Shown: positions 1-6,200 of the stretch, piece by piece | Layout: each line of letters begins with the position of its first letter | Numbering within the stretch: position 1 is the first letter of the stretch | Assembly: GCA_018065205.1 (NCBI GenBank) | Contig: JAGHTR010000042.1 | Location: forward strand, 1 to 7,303 | Length of the DNA: 7,303 bases | Direction: 5' to 3' | Origin: Candidatus Colicola caccequi | GTDB taxonomy: Bacteria; Bacteroidota; Bacteroidia; Bacteroidales; Paludibacteraceae | Made by a program: the position numbers and the translations under genes | The notes under the pieces: model-generated | The model's input: the letters and a program-made list of their open reading frames with translations, nothing else | Databases searched by the model: none | What the model was told of the DNA's origin: nothing

Positions 1-203
1 TTACTCTGAATGAAAATGGTGGTACTATCAATGCGGGAAATGTGACCAGTTATACATACGGGACGGGGGCAACGCTGCCGACGGATGTAACGAAGACTGA
101 CTATAAGTTCAGAGGCTGGTATAGTAACGAAGGTTTGACAGAAGGTCCGGTTACGGCTATTGGTACAACGGAGACTGGAAATAAGACCTTCTGGGCTAAG
201 TGG
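1..203 (+). repeat. InlB-type repeat R1 (partial at window edge)
   Basis: This is the C-terminal part of a Listeria-Bacteroides (InlB B) repeat. It reads NGGTINAGN, then TYGTGATLPTDV, the core FRGWYSNEGLTEGPVT (residues 23-38) and closes with FWAKW (50-54). The family is a small beta-grasp-like fold used as spacer or adhesive modules in surface proteins. R1 is closer to R3 (480-707) than to the intervening R2, sharing TEGPVT and the GWY core. Its first strand is cut off by the window start. Confidence 0.9.
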
Positions 204-3200
204 GAAGAGACCAGTTACAGCAACTACCGCACACGATGCGATAACTACTGGTATGTAACGTATAATGCTAATGGTAAGGAGATTGCAGAGTCTCTGCCAA
301 CAGATGATTATGGATATGGTGACGACCACACGGCGGATGTTATTCTCAGCACTACCGAATTACACACGACCGGTTACACACATATTGGTTGGAATACCGA
401 TCCTGATGCAACTGAGGCTTTGGAAAGTCCACATACCATAACGGGCAATACGACGTTCTATGCTATTTGGACGCCACAGGTTTATACGATTAGTTATAAG
501 GACCAAGGTAATGCTACTTATAGTGGTTCCAACTTGAGTTCTCTGCCAACAAGCCATACTTACAATACGGCGACTAATTTGGTTGCCGGTGTAAAAGATG
601 GTGCTCGCTTTGAGGGTTGGTATAAAGATGCAAGTTGCACGGAAGGTCCTGTAACCACATTAGGTGCAACCGAATATACGGGTAACATCACGCTGTATGC
701 TAAGTGGACGGCTGTTTATGCAATTACATACACCATTCCGACGGACGGTGGCACCTTAGCAACGGATGCACAGACTTCTGCTGCCAGTGGTGAGACCGTG
801 ACGATGCCGGGATTGCAAGGTGGCAATCAAGTTCCTGCACCGTACGATTGTGAGACATTGATTGGTTGGACAACCAGCGATGCTGATTATGAGAGCAAGG
901 CAGGTGCTATGCCTACTCCGTTCTATGCTGTTGGTGCAAATTCTCCTGCAATTAGTGGTGCGACTACGTTCTATGCTGTATATAGCAGACCGGGAAAAGG
1001 ACCAAGTGGAACGGCTACGTTGAGTTGTAGCGATATTAGTACGTGGAGATCAGATATATTAGGTGGAAGCGACAATAAAGCTGGCACTTCAACAACAAGA
1101 ACCGCTTCAGATGGTACATCTTGGACTACTACTGGTGGCATCTATGATGCTGGTGAGATTCAATTAAAGCCACAAGATGGCGTTTATATCCAGTTGCCAA
1201 CTGTAGCAGGTAATATAGATACAATTTATATTAGAATGTCAAAGAGTACTTGTACCAATGCATGTGACGTATATGCAGGAACTGCAACTTCTGATGTTGC
1301 ACAGTTCCGTGCCACAAGTAATGGTGCGGCATTGTTCAGCACAACTACAGATGCAGTGCGCGACAAAACAATAACTATTTCTGAAGGCAGTTATACAAGT
1401 GGCTATATTACAACAACCGGAGGAACAAGTAATATTCACTCGATAGTTGTTCATTATGGTTCGCCTGCTATTATTTCGACTGAGTTGGATTGTAGTACGG
1501 ATATCTTGGAATTCACGGTAACGTATAATGCAAATAGTGGTCAGTTCTCGGGTGCAACTACAACTTGCACAGGCGGTACATTTAAGTTCAGTGAACTACC
1601 GGATAACAAGTATACGATTTGCAGTGATGCAACTTGCGAAGGTATGACCTTAGTGGGTTGGAACTCACAAATGGATGGACAAGGTGGATTGAATTACACT
1701 CCGGGTGAAGAGATTAGCAGTGTATCACAAGACGAGTTTACGCTGTATGCTCAGTTTGCATATAATGTGACGGTGAAGGATAACGATGACTTCCAAGAGG
1801 ATGTTCATCCAAGTGAGCGCGGTGGTTCTATTAACTTGAATGGTGGTATTGATGTCTGCTCTCCTGCTAAGTATGACTTTATCGGTTGGACGACAGATAA
1901 TCCTACAACATGGAAACAGACAATCACGTCACCGAATATCTTCTCTCCTGATGAAGTGACGACCTATACTCCGACCGCAGTAGGTACACAAGTGACTGCC
2001 GTTTATGGTATGTCCACCAGCGTAGGTAGTCAGGCATTCTATATCAGTTATAACGATGGCTCGACAGTTCACTACTTGAAGTTCAATGGTGAAAGCGTAA
2101 GTCAAACTACGAATGAGGCTGAGGCTACGGCTATGTATAGAGAGACCATCAATTCGGCAGCGAACAAGTATCACCTCTATTATATGAATAATGGAGTGAA
2201 GACTTACTTCTACTATAGTAGTAACTTTATGGTTGATGACGAAAATCCTGGTGCTGAATACGGTTGGGTAATTACGACGGATGGCGCAGGTGTATCCACC
2301 TTCCAATCGATGATTGCTCCAACAAGATACTTATCGTATTATAGCAGCTTTACTACTCACGCTTTAGACAATAAGAAACCTTTGACTATTACCACCGGTG
2401 CGAAGGAGTATAAGTACTATGATGAGACGACTTGTACGGCTGAGATTACGATTACGTTCAATGCCGGCGGTGGTACGATGGATCCTGTGACCACACAAAT
2501 AGTTGGTCACACGGGTGATGTGATCACCGTGCCGACATGCTCTTATCCGGGTTGGACCTTCTTAGGATGGGTAAATACTCCTGCAGAAGCACAAACGGAT
2601 ATCAAGAAGGCTGATGACCTGATTTACACCAATGAAGATGGTCATGAGTACACCATTGGTGCTCAAAGTGAGACTTTATATGCTTACTATACGAAGACTC
2701 CTGTACCTCCAACATTTGATGGTGAGATAAGCGATGTATGGAAGATTTATGTAACTACAGTAGATGGTGGTGGAAATGATGTATATCACTATGAGAGTGG
2801 TTCGAAGGATATTACAAATCCTTCTGCACATGGTGAGTATGCAACCACAACCAGATGTATTGAAGCAACTGATTGGGCATTCACTAATGTAGGTACGAAC
2901 CAGTTCACGATTCAAAATCCGCATGGATTATACCTAAATGGTGACCCTGCTGGTGACGAAAACGATATTTACTTCAGTGCGAACCCAAGTGTTTGGACAA
3001 TGGAGGCTAAGGCTAACGGATTCTATAAATTCGTGAATGTGAATACACCTACTCGTTATTTGGCATTCCAAATCAATAATGGTCCGACATTCATTAATAC
3101 CTCAACGGCGAATGAGAACAACTCATCTTATAGCTATGTTAAGGTAGGTGGCTGTACTGCTCCTGTTTACACAACCAGTCCGGGTGGCGAGTTCAAATTG

Positions 3201-6200
3201 AATATGTTAGGTAATGTACGCGTGACCTCTACCAACGGCAAGACTGTTCGCAGTGTAGATGCATTGAGTATATCGGCAGACAACTTGACGCCAAATACGG
3301 CTATTACGCTGACAGACGACTTAGGTGTGTTAACCTTCTGCAATGCAACAGGTGCTGCACTTAGTCTGACGACGGATGCTAATGGTAAACTGGCTAATAC
3401 GGCAGTTTATGTGAAGTACACTCCAACGGCATACAACACAACAATCGAGACTCCAACTATTACGGCAACTTGCGGTGAGCAACATCAAAACTTTGCCGGC
3501 TTAGTAACGGGACGTTCGTTGCCAGAGAAATTCATCATTGCTCAAAAGGTAGGTGATGATTGGTACGCTCTGCCGAATAACATGACGAACAGTCAAACTA
3601 ATCCTGCAGCAGTTAAGATTAGTGCTGTGAACGAAACAACCGGCACGGCTACTATCTACTCGGATGTAACGGATCATTTGGCATGGACAATGGATGTTAC
3701 TACTCAAGAGGCTAATAAGAATACGTTAGAGTTTGTAAGTGCTCTAACAGGTTACTTAAAAGTTGCAGAAACAGATGCTAATACGATTGGTCAGTATGCA
3801 AAACAAAGTGGTGTTAAGCAAAACTACACAGAGTTCTTGCCAGCAACAACTGATTTGGTAGATTACACCTTATATAATAACGCGCAAAGCAAGTATGTTG
3901 GAATCAACAGTACTGTCTGGGGTGTATATAGCGATGCAGCAACTGTTCGATTCTTGGTAATTGACCAACAGCCTGCTGCTACTATCACTTGGCAAAATGA
4001 GATGTTAGGAACACAACATGCCCAAAACGCTGCCGAGGATGGTGTCATCACCTTGCCAACCGGTGATGCTCCTGTTGCTTGCGAGCGTGCTATTGAAGTC
4101 GGCTGGGTATTCTTCGGATGGGGCGATCAAATCGATAATACGAAGACCGCTACGCCGACCATCTTAGTTGGTGGCGAAGTGGCAAAAGCGGATAAGACCT
4201 ATTATGCAATCTTCCGTAGAGGAACAGAGAATGTATGGCGTACTTCTTGCCCGACGGTTAATACGATTACGTACACGGCTAATGGCGGTGAGGGTACAGA
4301 TTATGTTGTATATACCGAACATACTACTGCAACGGCTATCACTGTTGAAACTGCCGGCTTTACCAAAGAAGGCAGTCAGTTCATTGGTTGGACAGTAGCA
4401 GGTAGTGGAGATAATCTAATTCAACCGGGTGGAACGATTAGCGGTATAAATAGCGATATCACCGTTAATGCTCAATGGATGGGTGAATTAGTAATTAGCG
4501 GTGATGTACAACTGACCTCTGCTGTTGGTCAGAAAGTGGCAACCGCTACTACTGGCATCACCTTCAGCAGTACCGATATGTCTTACGCTACGGCATTGCG
4601 TATCACCTACCGCGACGAAACGAATGGTATTGATTACAACCGTACTGGTGATCATTCTTACACAAGTAGTGAGTTCCGTCTCTGCGATGGTTCTAGTTCA
4701 TACGCAGTAGCTGATGAAAGCAATATCAGTTTGGCTGGGGTGACCGGTGCATACGAACAAACCTATTCGATTAGTTATAAGCCTAATGGTGATGCCAACA
4801 CCTTAGACCACTACAAGATGAAAGTGGAGGTATTGCACAGCTCAACCGTGATTGCAACAGTAAAGAAAGACTTGTATGGTCGTACCTTACCAGAGAAATT
4901 CGCAATAGTGGCTCACGTGGGCGATATGTGGTATGCACTGCCGAATAACATGGCAAATTCAGGCACATACGCTCCTGTAGCAGTTAGTGTAAATAACAGC
5001 GATGCAAGCATTCTGAACTGGACCGCTACCGGTGCAAAGACTGCAGGTTATTCGATGAAGGCCATGACGGCAGACTATAATAAACTACGCTTCGCAGCCA
5101 TTGCTGCCGAAGAAAGCAATCAAAAATGCTTATGGGCTTCTACAAGTGGTACAGGAATACAGAACTACTCGTATAATTCTACTGATTCTACTTATCGCTG
5201 GACAGTAACGCCACAAGATGTTAACTTCCAAGCATATACGTTGGTGAACGAGAAAAACACTCAGAATCTGCGTTATTGGTCTGCAAAAAACGCTTGGGGT
5301 ATGTATGCAAGTGGAGAAACCAACTTATACTTCATCCCATTGACGGATATGGAGGTTGCTGACTTCCAAGTGATTGAGTGGTTCGCTAATAAGGTATTGA
5401 TTGAGACGAATAATCAAACTATCAATACAAGTGCCGCTAAGACATCTGTTGGTAGTGGTGAATATGCTCCGGCAACGGTGGATGGAACGACATACGGTGC
5501 GAACCAATACACGTTGACGACCGGTGATTTGACCACTTCGGCTGGTCAGCCTCTCAATATCCAATATCAGACGACAGCCGGTGACGCGTGGTATATCAAT
5601 AGAGTGAAAGTACCAATTATCGTTAGTCAAGGTGAGTACGCTACAAGTACCGATTTGTTAGGTGGTTTAGATGCTCGGTCTAATTACAAAGATAATGATC
5701 TGGTTGTTCGTGACGGTGCAACACTGACAGTGGATGCTGCTACCGGAACATGGAATACGTTCAAGAACGTAACTATCTATCCGACATCTAAGGTAGTTGT
5801 TCCTGCAAAAGCAAGTGACGACGCCACGAAGGATGTTACGATGACAACTACGACGACGACGTTGTTCGGCGGAATAGACGAGATTTATGATGGTAGTAAG
5901 TACAGCATGACCACTTATGCAGTACCGCAATTGGTACTGAAAGGTAAATTGGAACACGAGGCTACCGTACAAGGTCTGCGTTATGATATACGTGTAGATA
6001 ATGCAATTTATTATGACTTTGCATTACCATACGAGTCCATGTATGAGTTAGTATCCGATCATAAGGGAGCCTATGATTACAAGTATTGGGTTAAGAATTA
6101 CGACGGTGCTGCTCGTGCTACCGGAGCTACCGGTTGGACTTGGTACGATTGGAATGCCGATCCTTGGAAGATTAATATCGGTACCGGTTACCTATTAGCA

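Noticed and set aside
42..44. GTG as the start codon of the giant gene
   Set aside because: The preceding 13 codons in frame have the normal InlB-repeat opening (NGGTINAGN), there is no stop upstream in the window, and no signal peptide follows. The real start is upstream.
1929..2306. A 125-codon minus-strand ORF over R6 and B1
   Set aside because: It shares its bases with well-supported plus-strand domains and has no motif or plausible ribosome-binding site that I can see.
1..4478. Recent tandem DNA duplication or phase-variable repeat copies among the InlB repeats
   Set aside because: Comparison by eye of R1 and R3, the closest pair, shows many synonymous and nonsynonymous differences. 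The similarity is at protein level only, so slippage or recombination between near-identical copies is not supported.
4168..4710. Small plus-strand ORFs in another frame (4168-4398, 4525-4710)
   Set aside because: They overlap R8, R9 and C2 in a frame with no recognisable protein pattern, whereas the main frame is clearly coding.
5844..5861. The six-threonine codon run as a slippage/phase-variation tract
   Set aside because: Only four ACG units are consecutive, and the unit is a triplet, so slippage would not shift the frame.
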